This document shows, in pieces, positions 1 to 12,572 of a stretch of 64,000 nucleotides of DNA. Below the pieces are notes generated by a model. That model saw only the letters and a program-made list of their open reading frames with translations, made no database searches and was not told the DNA's origin. The DNA is from Prochilodus magdalenae (Eukaryota; Chordata; Actinopteri; Characiformes; Prochilodontidae), in the NCBI GenBank assembly GCA_024036415.1, contig JAMWET010001029.1, positions 1-64,000 on the forward strand, in the 5' to 3' direction. How positions within the stretch are numbered: position 1 is the first letter of the stretch; each line of letters opens with the position of its first letter. The translations under genes were made by a program, and so were the position numbers.

Positions 1-1262
1 GTGGTTTGTATGATGTACTTAGAGGGGGTGAGGATGATGAGTATTGGGAGAGATTCGGGGGTTTAGGGTAGAAGTTGTTTTGATGGAGTTAGATGATTGG
101 TAGGAAATGATGGAAGTTGTTTTTATATGGAAGGTCGTACCTAGGTTGTATGGATTAATGCATAGTGTGTTTGATTGCAGTAAGGATGGGTGGGATGACT
201 TCTATGTGTAAATGGTAGTATCAGTATGTTTTTATGGGATGTACTTCAGTTGTTTTTATGGGAGTGCTTTAGTATGTTGTATGGGACATGCTTCGTAGTG
301 TTTTATGGAGTACTTCTAGTTTTTATTGATTGCTCAGTAGGTTATGGTTGATTCAGTATGTTTATGGATGTCTTCAGTAGTGTTGTATGGGATGTGGCTT
401 CAGTAGTTGTTTTATAGGTGTGCTTCATAGTGGTTTGTAGGAGTCTTCATAGTGTTGTTGGATTACTCATAGTGTTTTAAGGTAGGTGCTTCAGTAGTGT
501 TTTATGGATGTGCTTCATTATGTTTTATGGGGTGTCTTCAGTATGTTTTAATTGGGATGTACTTCAGTTGTTGTTGATTGCTTCGTAGTTTGTAATGGGA
601 TTACTTCAGTAGTGTTTTTTAAGGTAGGTTCTTCATAGTGTTTTATAATGTGCTTCGTTGTGTTTTATGGGATGTCTTCGTAAGTTGTTGATGATTACTC
701 AGTATTGTTGTGGATGTGTCTCAGTTGTTTTTATGGTATGGTCCTTCATAGTGTTTTCTGGGATTGTACTTCAGTATTGGTGTTGGGATGTCCATTCAGT
801 ATTTTTTATGATACTTCATGTGTTTATGGATTACTTCAGTATGTTTTATGATGCTTCAGTATTGTTTATGGATGTGCTTCAGTAGGTGTTTTATGGGATG
901 TGCTTCGTAGTTTTGTATTTATTGCTGTCAGTAGTGTTTTTATTGAGTGCTTCAGTAGTGTTTTATGGGATGTTGCTTCAGTAGTGTTTTATGGATTGTA
1001 CTTCATTAGTGTTGTATGAGATTGCTTCAGTAGTGTTGTATGGGAGTGCTTCAGTAGTGTTTTCTGGGATGTCCTTTCAGTTGCTTTTATGGGATGTGGC
1101 TTCAGTAGTGTTGTATGGATTTGCTTCATTAGTGTTTTTTATGGGATTTGCTTCAGTAGTGTTGTTGTTATGGATGTGCTTCAGTAGTGTTTTTATGAGA
1201 TGTACTTCATTAGTGGTTTTTGGTAGATGTGCTTCTAGTAGTTTTTTCTTAGATTTTACTAC
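1..1262 (-). repeat. Degraded 25-bp minisatellite (mirror of 52,741-55,715)
   Basis: Repeats of the form TTCAGTAGTGTTTTATGGGA plus five bases, the reverse complement of the right-arm unit, can be followed from base 1 to about 1,262. They are broken by insertions and deletions in nearly every unit, while the right-arm array is almost perfect. The array runs off the left edge of the window. Open frames here (for example 658-885 and 991-1,320) are only frames through the repeat. Confidence 0.9.
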
Positions 1263-4200
1263 TCAAACACTTTTTTGGTGTAGTGTATATCTATTTTACA
1301 ATTATATCTATCTATCCTAATCTATTTCCTACCATCTATTTCAGTGTTGCATTCTCATGTATCTTTAGTGGATAACTATGTTTCCTATGTAGTCTTAAAG
1401 GCATAAAACTTTAATCATTTAGCACATTAGTTTGGGGTAACATATTGGCTCCTAGCTTATACATTGGCTCATGGCAAGCATGTTAGCTTACGAAGTCGTG
1501 CACATATATAATGACACCTACAACAAATTCCATGCATAATATGATCACTTACGATTTATAACATGTTTATTTCTAGACTCATACTGTGAATGTTGTTTGA
1601 TAACTTGTGGTTTTTTTCTTTAGACCACATTATTTCCAAAGTGTTAATCTTATTATTAGTCATAATGAAGTCAATAGCTGAGACGATAATTGAGAAAGAC
1701 AGAACAGATCTTGTTTTTGCTGGATAATATGTTTGTTTTGTTTTGCTATTGAAGAAAATTCTGATATCTGTAACAGAATAAGGTTTTATTTCATTTTAGA
1801 TTTTCTAGTAATCCTCTTCTATTCGGTTGAAAAACATTAACACTGTGTGTATGTTAACAGGCTGCTTAATTACCTATTAAAGCTATTAAATATGTTACTA
1901 GGCTAATTTACTAATTTTCCAAAATAATTTGTAATGTTGCATTATCTTTTAGAAATTTCATTGTATTATGTTCATGGTAATCTTGAGATTTAACTATTGT
2001 ATTGTTATACCAACAATAACCTGCAAAAACTTCGTAATGAAATTTACACAACTTCCCTGCATTATAGACTATAGGACAATACTACATTTTTTTTGTCCTG
2101 ATGCTTTTACTAACTTCTATCCAAGTTTGTTTTTAAGGTGCAGCAAATTTGGATTTTTTGTCATCAATGCATTTTTTAGATTGAATGCAAATTTATCGCT
2201 ATTCTGAGGTAGTGAAGAAACTCAGGCACCAAGACAAATAAATAATTTAAACTTAAAGCATAAAGCACTTATCCATATAGTAAATCTCAAAGTTCCTTCT
2301 ACCAGCTTTTAAAAAAAAACAAATTTGACTTTGCCTAAAATACTAACATACACCCTGTAGACGCATAAAATTTACATTTTTCTGGGTCACTCTGACACTC
2401 CAAAAGTGCTTTGTGCAATCTTGCAGTTGGAATGTTTAAAACATTATATGGTTTGTTTTTTTTGCACATGCACACAGACCGAGAAATTGGAAATAAATCA
2501 GATTTCCCATCTGATTATCCAAAATTTCATAATTAGATTTCTAACGCCATGATATGGATTAAGAAACCAGAGTATGCTATTTACATAGCCACTTGATAAT
2601 CGATATACCTTCGGAAATCGGAATATGATCAGAACTACAAAAAGTATTTAAACGACATTCACTGTGTACATCTTAATACATGCTTGCTTATTTAAATGAT
2701 TCTGTGATACAGTAACGCATTGTGAAAAGAGTTTTGACACAGCTTACTGGCATATTTTGTCAGAGTAGTACGATCATCCAAGCATGTTTATCAGGAAACT
2801 TCCATGTTGGTTATATACTGGATGACTACGTGATTACAATAAGTATGTGACCAAAGGCTAAATTCAGAATCAGAGTCATAGTTCAGACTCTCGCAGAACA
2901 GCACGTGTGCTATGGTTAACAGAATTAGGTTTCATGCAATTTGATAGGCCAAATGTGATTAGGCTAAATCTCTATGTCTTTAGACTTTCTACACATAGTG
3001 CACTTTGGTCATGAGGTTTTCCAGTTTTATCTGGGTTTTGGGGGGGGGGGGGCTGAGCTAAAAACGCAATTCAAGACTGTTAATTGGATTTACACTTCTT
3101 TTTGCTTTTGTGTGACCCCTATTAACACCTTATCAAATAAATAGTTTGAACACGTCTGTTTCCTCACTACCAAACAAAGCATACCCATACAAATTCTTAA
3201 ACCTTTTCTTTAATGACTGGTAGGGCAATTTTTTAGCAAAACTCAAAACTCCTAGCCATTTCTAATAAATAGCAAACACAGATGTGAAAATTTTACATGC
3301 ATGAATAAAACCATAATTTTTTCATTAAGGCAAAAAGATTTTAATTGTAAAAATAATGAAGATTTGGTAGTGAAAATTCGTTTATGGTACACACAGACTT
3401 TCAAGAGATTTTGCTATAAAAACATGTTGTTTTGTTGGCCATTTATTTCATTGGGTTTGGGGCCTTGTAACACCAGACAAAACCTTACTACAACACATTG
3501 GGTATTGAACAGCCCTTTTGTATGATATTTATTTATATGAACTTGTTTACTCTTGCATACTGTATTAATATTAATAAAAATTTACTGATGATCTACAGAG
3601 CACTGTGCCAATAAATCCTTTATTCACAGCATCTTTATCCTCCTTCCTTGACTATATGCTTTTCTAACATAATGGAGCTTTTTGTAATCAGCCCCAAGAA
3701 ATTTTTCAGGCCAGTTTTACATTCATGTGTCATTTACCTAATGGAGACTCTACTGTTATGAAAGATACCATCACTTGAGGGTTGGGGATTGGAGGAGCAT
3801 TATTGTGGATTGTGATACAATAAAATGTAGTAGAAAAAAGAACAACAGCACTACTGTAAACATATCGTCACTGATAATTGGGACAATTACTTTTCACTAT
3901 AGCACTGATAGCCCTTTTAAATACAATGAATGTCACAAAATCACAAGGGTTTATTACGTGTGCCCCCAAAGTAAATCTCTGCCCAGAAAATGTTGTGTGT
4001 ACACCTCATGTACCATTCGTCTACTAATCTCACTAAAAACACTTTCAGAATTCGACTGCAAATACTGATGACAGGTGGCTTGGCTTGATAGCATCAAGTC
4101 CTTTTGGTTTTGAATGGTAAAATATCAAATCTTGAAATAACAGCTTTCAAAATGTCTTTGGTTAAATGATCAGAATCATATCAAGAATGGAAAAGACGTG

Positions 4201-6744
4201 CCATCAATGCAGGCACTTCAAGACCGACATGCAAATGATCTTGCCTACACAAGAGAAATTGATGCCAGAAAATCAGAATGACGGGTTTTGGTGCTCACAA
4301 GTTTTTAATTACCATTGTCTCACTACCGCTGTACTGCTTTCATTTCCACGAAATGGTCAGAAGAACCTTTTCTAGTTTTTTCTCTCTTGGTGTCTCTAGT
4401 TTTCATCAGTGTATATTCCTTTCTTCCATCAGTTTAAACCTAGTTTTGAGTGACAGGATAGGGAGAAAACATAAAACAGCTCATTTTTATTTAATTCCCT
4501 TTTTTATGGAAGTGTTCAACTTTCTGGTGGCTACCTGTGGTGCAAATTTTTCAAAAATTTTGAGGACAAACTATGAGCGTTGAAGAACTTAAAATAATTC
4601 TAATGGCTCTAAATCCACAAGTCAGCCAACAATGAAGATTTCTTACAAGACTTCTACATGGCCATAATTATGTGGACACGCCCTCCTCCAAATCTACAAC
4701 ATCACACACACACACACACACACTATATATATATTGTTTTGACTATAGTATTTACTCATACATTAAGACCACAGACAGCGTCAGAACTTCCAGCCTTTCC
4801 TCTAGAAGCAACGATGAGAGCACAAGAACTGTCAGAGCTTCAATGACTGAGATTCCATGCCAAGCATCATCTGGAATGGTGTACATAACTGAATCATATA
4901 CAATGACCACTGAAAACAGAACGGGAACACCAACAGCAAACCTCACAAATGCTGAATTTGAATCTAACTGTACATCTAGTTTAGGGTATTATAGCATCAA
5001 AGAGGAACCAACAACTTTTGGTTTCTATAGTACTGGATCTAGCCTCTTGTACCCTGGTCTCTTTAAACAAAGAAAATGAAAGTAATAAAGTGTTCATGGA
5101 TGATGTTATCATTTTTCAAACACACTACGCCTGTGCATTTTCAGTTGGATCGAAAAATCGAAAGAGATGGGTCCCCTAAGTCCATCTTGGCATGAGAAAA
5201 AGAGATGCATCATAGTGAGTTCCTTGCCTGTTTTCTTCTAATCAGTTTCTTCTAAACCGTCAGGATCTCTTCCAAACTTCTCTTACTGGATGTTTTCTTG
5301 TCGCTCTGCTAGTCCCTGGCTCCACATAGGATTTTTCAGGATTAAAGCTCGCTCAGGTCGAAGAGTTAAGAAGGTCACCGTGGCCACCTTAAACTGTTTC
5401 TTGATCTCTCTATAAGACACCATGTTGGGAATTAAGGTGAAGTGTGTTTTCAGTGGATGGATTACACTTTCACAGTGAAGAACTAATGGGCTAGTGCCTG
5501 ATGCCTTGGTTTGATCATGAAGAACAGGCATATCTAGCCATCGATGTTATAGAAAAGAAATTGGACAAGTCAGCAAGAAGCTGATTAGAAGAACAGCGCA
5601 TATTTCACCTATATATCAATGAGCCTGTATAGAAAACTTGTCCAGGTTTGTGGAGGATTGGAATGAACATCTATGTAAGTATATTCCTTTTTGGCAGTTT
5701 TAAAAGAGGTAGGTATTCAAGGTGTGAGTATCAAGAACCAGCTTGTAAGAGAACTAGAAAACTGGGACTGCTTTCATTTGCACCCATAAAAATGTTTAAG
5801 TCATGGATTATTAAAGACCTTTGAAGACCTCTGAATTACATTAGCCTGGGCCTTACCTTCTGCAATTAGACCATTTAAACCAAGAGCATTTACTAACCAT
5901 AACTGGAATGCAGCACATACTGCTTAACGTACAAGGATGTATACATTTGACAAAAAAAAAATGGCCCATGAACCAGAGCCAGCACTGGGAGTGGCCAGCA
6001 AGCAAGAGCTGGCACTGGAGCAAACCTGCACTGTAACTAGAGCAGCCTCCAGAAAGGCCTGATAACTGGAGTGGCCAATGGAGCAAGACAGAAACAAGAG
6101 CACCTGGGGGAGCGAAACAGGGGACCAAAGTGAGCCCGAGAGCAGGAACAGATTGACTTCAATAGTGCTGCCGACATTCTGGCAACCGGTAGCTTATGAT
6201 GGCAGGATGGAAAAGGCATCGATGGGCCAGTGTAGGGTCTAACACACAGAAAGAATGTGCTTGTTGCGGACCTTTCCCTATGTTTGGTGGCAGTAGCGGA
6301 TGGAGGTTTGGATGGTGACGCGCTAACTCATGTTTTTGTCCTTTTTTGTGCACGCATGTTATTTTCCTGTGGAGGGTCCTTAGAGTTTATAAAAGCGGAT
6401 GGAAGAAATAGGATGAACAGGCGACGTCTAAAAAACCACTTAGAGTTTGTTATGAAAAATATTCTGAACTTGTGGTTTTCTTGTCAGTGCTGCGTCATGT
6501 GAATTTGGACAGCCTTTCACTTCTTCACAGTTCTTGCCTTGCTTCCATTTCTGGACTTTTGAATATTGCTTGACTTTTTCAACATGGACATCTCTTAACT
6601 TGTGGAAATTTTCACAATGCTCTCCATTTCCTTAACCTGCTTCTTGTCTGATGCTTGGATCAGCAATCATGGAATCAAAATATAATTTAACTCTACCTGT
6701 TAAATGAACACACTGGATGATTACCTTCTAAACCATTCACACAG
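1263..6744. other. Left-arm noncoding stretch; CA microsatellite
   Basis: AT-rich sequence mirroring right-arm 47.5-52.7 kb. It contains a (CA)n microsatellite at about 4,703-4,722 followed by (TA)n, and a G run at 3,040-3,052 absent from the mirror position near 51,070. An open frame at 4,672-5,079 overlaps the microsatellite and is not kept open in the mirror copy. I see no supportable gene here. Confidence 0.6.
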
Positions 6745-8753
6745 CACCAGCAATGAAAAGGGGGCTCTGCACTTGCAGAAGCCACTGACATCTCCGCACC
6801 TCCTCTATGTTGAGTTTAAAATAAGGTTTACTCTTTATTTCACTTTCAGTTTTCATCTGCGTTGCTAGGATTCTTTTCAGAACTGCAAAGCGGGGCTTTG
6901 TTAATGAATCAGCTAATGTTTTTCATCCTTATGAAGACAGCAATAATGTTAATACATTCTTATCAACAATAGTTTTTTTGGACTACAATCTTTTGTGAAT
7001 GGGTAAAAGTCTAAGCAATTATATTTATCATTACATAAATAAAAGTACTGCATTAAAGCAATTACACAAGTTTCCTTACAAGGTTTTTGATGTGATGTTA
7101 AGAGCAAATTCGAAGGGAAGGCTTTGTAAACACATATATGTATAGGAAGGACAGTTCCTGTACAGGACCGTGCATCCAGGAGACGCACTCTTGTGGATTT
7201 TGCCAAAAGACTAGACCCTCTGATGATGACCCCGGAGCCAATTCCAGAGACACGAGGTTGGTATGGTTTGTACATGTTTTTAATTAGATATAATAGAATT
7301 GTTTATCTCGTCCAGGTCCACGCATGATCTTTGATATAAGAAATACTTCCATGGGACGGGATGCAGCACACACCTCCACCTACTTTGACAAACTCAAAAG
7401 TGGATTGGATTGTTATAGAAATTTCACTTGTTTTCCTTCAACCTTTGCATGGCTGTTCTCCTCAGACATTCTAATAAGACCAATCTAAAATAAACGTGTA
7501 CAAGACTAGGTTCATGAAATAAGTGTTAGATGATTTTGATTTAATTCAGTGCAGCCCCTCACATCGTCCATGTTAAGTACAAGCTCCATGTTTATTAAGT
7601 GGCAGACACACCAACTGCATAAACACTGGGGGGGGGATATGAACAAGAAAATAAAGCAGTAATCTACAGTTTGAGGAGTCAGTTCTTGGGGAGATCAGTT
7701 CTCAGAGTGTTTAGAGGAAATTGAGAACTTTTTAGTGGAATGAAAGCAAAGTCACTGTGCTCCAACCAAAGCTAATGCTCAATTATTTAGTCAGATCATC
7801 TTGTGTCTCTAGTGTTACTACAGATAGCTCTAATATTATGGAATTACTCACACGGTAATCCATTACAAGTTACTACTTACTTGTTCAAGACGTCATTGTA
7901 ATGTAATTACATCCTAAACAAATTGTCTCTATGCATTACCTAATTTCCACTGTCCAAATATCAGTCATATCCCTGTATCGGCGATACATGTGTTAATAAG
8001 CATTAATATCTTAAAACAAGTAAAATTAAAATCTGGCAATATAGAAACATTTTAATAAAATTACCTAGGAAAAAATATATCTATAACAACTCAAACATCT
8101 ATAATATTCCCGCAACAATTAAAAAAGTAGATATATTGCTTAGATTTAAGATGTCTTTGTAGAGTAGTTTGCTAAAACACAATTTAATGTGCATCCAAGT
8201 ATCCTCATTCCTGGCATTTTGCCTACCGATCCACGTTGATCAAATGCACCACTGGAAAATTCTTAGGTAAATACAAAAACTGATAGAACTATTTCATTTC
8301 AGATAGTTTGCAGTTTAAGATAAAGCTAAGTAATATGTTTTAATAAAATACATATCTGGTGTCCTGCACAGTACTGACCTTAAAATGTTAAAATCTTTTT
8401 GCAGTGTGACTGCTGTGGCTAAAGCATTTTGTTCTCCTGTGAAGTGAATAGTTCATTACATTGCAGCCATTGTTTTTTCTACGCAGACCCTGGACAGAAT
8501 AGGGCCCACAAGGAGTTCAAGTCTCAGCTGCTCAGACCTTTTCAGAGTGAGTGTAAACTGTCAGAGTGAGACAGATTATTGACTAAATGGAAATTATGGC
8601 CTGCATATTTCAGGATGTACACAAATAACTTATTAATTTCAATGGCACAAACAAATAATATCTTCATCACCTTCATTTCAGGAAAAGCATGAGAAGAGAC
8701 CCTTATCCTACCTGACTGCATGCCTGAAACACATAAAGGCGGAGAAGAACCAG
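6745..8753 (+). pseudogene. Broken mirror copies of four small exons of the acidic-repeat gene
   Basis: Counterparts of the right-arm exons lie in order at about 6,745-6,808, 7,155-7,256, 8,487-8,546 and 8,682-8,753. Splice-site neighbourhoods survive in part, for example CAG before 8,487 and GTGAGTG after 8,546. Insertions and deletions break the frames: the first has lost its GTGAGT donor, and the second has several single-base changes in length compared with its 103-base partner. These lesions are the same kind seen across the whole left arm, so I read them as sequence error in a reflected copy rather than genuine gene decay. Confidence 0.6.
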
Positions 8754-8885
8754 GTAAATAATAAAAACAGAAACCGTAGATCAGTAAGATCTGAGAGATC
8801 TGTATTAGTCCTAATGTCCAATTCTGGACTTTTTTGCAGGTATCCATTTTAGTATAGCATATTAAAATGTAGGGTTTTTAAAATC

Positions 8886-8887
<2 letters not shown>

Positions 8888-8932
<45 letters not shown>
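8888..8932. repeat. Poly-T run of about 45 bases present in one arm only
   Basis: A pure T run lies between flanks that are otherwise matched in the right arm near 45,385-45,405, where the partner reads straight through without a run. It could be a homopolymer artefact, or an A/T-tract insertion if the arms are real separate loci. Confidence 0.85.
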
Positions 8933-8937
<5 letters not shown>

Positions 8938-9261
8938 AATACAGGTCAAAGTGGATATATATTGTCACTTTTCTGTTTTTTATTTGCATTTCAACATTCT
9001 GTTTTCACAGTTTGTTTTGAAACTAAAGTCCCATTTCATGAATGTTTTAAAAAAAAAAACCCCATATTTTAATAATTATGATCATATATAATAACAGTTT
9101 TCTCATGTAGAATACATATTACAGTAATAATACAGTTATTAAATATAGATATAGACTTGTTCATAGTTGTTTTTTTTACAGAACATCAACTAGTCTGTGT
9201 GATAACATCTCTGATAATATAAATCTAGTTTAAAACTGACCAAAATCTTTCAATTTTGCAG

Positions 9262-9805
9262 AATTTCTCTGGACCAGTGCTGATGAAGCTGAAGGTCCTG
9301 ATTCAAACTCTGTGGACAGTGCTGATGAAGCTGAAGGTCCCTGTTCAGAATCTGTGGACATTGCTGATGAAGCTGAAGGTCCTGGATCAATCTCTGTGGA
9401 CAGTGGTGATGAAGCTGAAGGTCCTGGATCAATCCTCTGTGGACATTGCTGATGGAAAGTGAAGGTCCTGGATCAAACATCTATGGACCGTGCTGATGAA
9501 GCTGAAGGACCTGGATCCAACCTTCTGTGGACAGTGCTGGATGAAGCTGACGGTCCTGGATCAATCTCTGTGGACAGTGATGATGAAGCTGATGGTCCTG
9601 GATCAAATCATCTGTGGACAGTGCTGCTGAAGCTGAGACGGGGGGCTGACGGTACTGGATCAATCTCTGTGGCCAGTGCTGATGAAGCTTGACGGTCCTG
9701 GATCAATCTTCGGTGGACAGTGGCTGATGAAGCTGAAGGACCTTGATCAAACTCTGGTGGACCGTGCCTGACGAACGCTGAAGGTCCCTGGTTCAATCAG
9801 ACAAG
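9262..9805 (+). pseudogene. Broken mirror copy of the 42-bp-repeat exon (about 12 units)
   Basis: Copies of the 42-base unit encoding DEAEGPGS-type repeats follow a TTTTGCAG acceptor and end at CAGACAAG before GTTGG, exactly as in the right-arm exon. I count about 12 units here against 15 in the right arm. Units vary from 42 to over 50 bases because of insertions, so no frame stays open. The acceptor AG is intact here, whereas the right arm reads GCAA at that place. Each arm therefore carries its own errors, and the two can correct one another. Confidence 0.7.
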
Positions 9806-10117
9806 GTTGGAAAAAAAAAATTTTTTTTAAAAAATCCCCCATGTCAAGTTTTGAGTTATAGAAGAATCACCATTTGGTGGTTTTAAAAGGAACCAGCAGT
9901 TCATCGTGTCTTTGACATTGCACAAGGGAACCCTTGGCATCTTTAAAGAGTAGCTAACTTGATAAAGTTTTCCCTGACAATAGTCCATGTGATAGAAACA
10001 TGCAGTATCCATTGAATAACTAAGCGAGCATTCTCTCCCATCTGCGAGCAAAACAGAAGCACTTACACACATTCCATTTTTGTTCTCGTTAATTTAATAA
10101 TTATTACCATTTAACAG

Positions 10118-11153
10118 ACCAGCCCGGAGAAGTACTGAATGAAAAGCAGCTGATGTGTGTGTCCCTCAATGTCCTGAGATGATGAAGAGGAGATTTTGGC
10201 CCCCCGAAGCTGGAAGATACCTTCACTTTTTCAGCGAAATCAAATGGACTCAGTCTTTCATGGCTCAAGTCCGTAATGAAGTCCAGCCAAATACCACAAA
10301 CACGTACACACTGCCAGATGGAAAATGAAATGTGTGTGTCATGTGGAAAATCAAGCTGTAGAAGAAAATCATGAGACTGGACCAACTTTGACATGCAGAA
10401 GCCTGCAAGGAATTTATATCAGAAAAATGACCACGACTATAACTGTCACGCCTTCGGCTCATGTGTGACCATCTTTAAAAATGGAGGTTTTTCAACAGTA
10501 CGCCCAAACTGTCTGGTACCTCATACACAGAAAACGAGAACAAATGAATGCAGCATCCCAAGAAAAAGAAAACAGCCCAAAAACAAGACAGTTATTTACA
10601 GATAGGCAAATATGTGCTGAAATTGCAGGGTGACGACTTGTACAGTCGCGTTCACAGTATACGCTGCACACACTGACGGGCATCATCAGACCATGGAAAT
10701 GGAGCTTTTAATAAGAGGAATCTGCTTCCTCATGTAAGACTGAAGCCCACAAACACCTTTAATAAGAAGTACGTAGTGAAACACTGTACAATTACCGTGA
10801 TCGGGAACCACCACAAAAGTCAACTGCTCTGTAAAGAGCCCAGAGGATGCCATAGCCATTGGTGCAGTTTTTTGTTCTTCAGAGGTCATCAGGAACCCTG
10901 AGATTGTTTTTCCGTAAATAACGTTGTGTTGCATATTACCCACTGAAATCGTGGGACGGACTTCTGTCTTCATCTATCCCATGGTTACAGGGGATCCTGG
11001 AAGCTGCAGGCGACAGTAAAAACTCTGCCCAAAAAAGTCACCGGAGAAACTGCAAGGACAATCTTAGAGCGTTCGTGGCAGCGGTTCAGGGATGACAATT
11101 ACGCGAAGGTGGATGGGCTCAGGTAGAAAAGCGTCAGTGTGGTTGCTGGCTGA
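10118..11153 (+). pseudogene. Broken mirror copy of the C-terminal exon of the acidic-repeat gene
   Basis: The stretch starts after a CAG acceptor (TTTAACAG) with ACCAGCCCGGAG and ends at the TGA matching the right-arm stop. It is 1,036 bases long against 960 for the intact exon. Frameshifts interrupt it repeatedly, while stretches of perfect match to 43,205-44,164 lie between them. Downstream, an ATTT repeat at about 11,331-11,352 and AATAAA-type signals also mirror the right arm. I interpret this as reflected low-quality sequence. Confidence 0.75.
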
Positions 11154-12267
11154 GTGATTGCCGCCTGTGTTTAACAAGATGCTTTGAAGAAGATGAGTTC
11201 CTCTACAGCACCTCTTCCTGCTGGTCTGTAACTGATGCTTGTAGGCTTGTTTTATGCAGGTCAAAGTCCCAGGACACCTGAAAAAAAGATCCATTTCGGC
11301 TTGTGTCATTTCACATGTAACATATATGTTTATTTATTTATTTATTTATTTATACGAAGTATTATTTTTGTGATAATAAACTGTGTACTATTTATACCAC
11401 TTTTGTTATTTCTTAATAAAATATACAGTGTTTGAAGCAAAGCACTGTGTGATTGGTTTTAGTAAAACCGTCTAGTTAAATAATCACGTCCTTTATTTGA
11501 TATAATGTTGATCACTTTATCCTACAGCCATTTATTCCTTTTAGAGGAAGGATTATGGGGCTTATTTACCAGCAACAAAGGAACTAAAGAAAACCAACTT
11601 AGTTCTAACACAATTTTTTACTTTTCAGTTGTTTTTCTGTTGTGTGATGAAGAAGGAAATGACAGCTGGCCCATGTTTTAACATCACTGTGCACTTACTT
11701 CTTAACAAGCCACTTATAAAAATTCTAAAGGATCATAATATTCTATACTTAAAAAAATTATAAAGTTTCTAGGATGAACTTATTTGTGGTCTTAAAATAA
11801 AAAAAATTAAAAAAAACAGCGGGATCTAAATATTTCACAGGTAGCAGATAATTTTATTGTATATTCTAAAGACAATCAGAAACCATATTGTTGTTTTATT
11901 GTGATTATTATCTTTAATGTCTAAACCCTTGCAGAAATCTGCACACCCTTAAAAGTGGCGGGCTTAGTCCTAGAAGCTGGTTGGAATTTTCTGCCTTCTC
12001 AGGATTCCCAAAAACATATTGAGTGATAGGGGAGGCATGGACTTTGAGAGTGGTGCATTTTTCCTGAGAACATCAGTAAACATCACCTTTTGTCACTGAT
12101 CTTTGACACCGCCTTTAAACAAATTGGTCGAAATGTTAATTCATAGAGACATAAAAAAAATAGTTAGACAGCTTACTAATCCCCTGCACTTGCATTGTTC
12201 AGGTGCAAGACCATTGAGTGTAATTGGCCATAAGGCGGCACTATAGCCACAGCAGTATTTTATTAAC
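11154..12267. other. 3'-flank of mirrored gene; no gene seen
   Basis: Mirror of right-arm 42.17-43.2 kb. It holds the reflected 3' UTR with ATTT repeats and AATAAA signals, then AT-rich sequence with short open frames that are not conserved in the partner arm. Confidence 0.5.
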
Positions 12268-12572
12268 TCACTCACCCAACATTTAACATCACTTATCCTC
12301 CTGGACAACCGGGGGCGCGGGAAACATGCCCCAGCCATTCACAGGGCAGACACACAGATAACAAGTTCAACTCCATTGGGGCCAATTAGGACCTCCAACG
12401 CGCCCCGACTGAATGTCTTTGGACTGTGGGAGGAAACAGACAAGGGAGAACTGTCACGAACTCGACACTCCACACAGAAAGCATTCCAGGGCCCCCAAGC
12501 CAGTGAATTAGAGCCAGGCCCGTTTTGCTGTGACGGTGACAGCTCGACCCACCTACACAACCTAATCCGAAA
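12268..12572 (-). mobile_element. SINE-type interspersed repeat (mirror of 41,874-42,168)
   Basis: On the minus strand this reads as a GTGGGTCGAGCTGTCACCTC-like tRNA-type head followed by the cytosine-rich body with TTTCCTCCCACAGTCCAAAG and a GTCCAGGAGGATAAG-like 3' part. It is a degraded copy of the element at 41,874-42,168. Confidence 0.65.

Noticed and set aside
658..1320. Two plus-strand open frames near the window start
   Set aside because: They are translations of the degraded 25-bp minisatellite.
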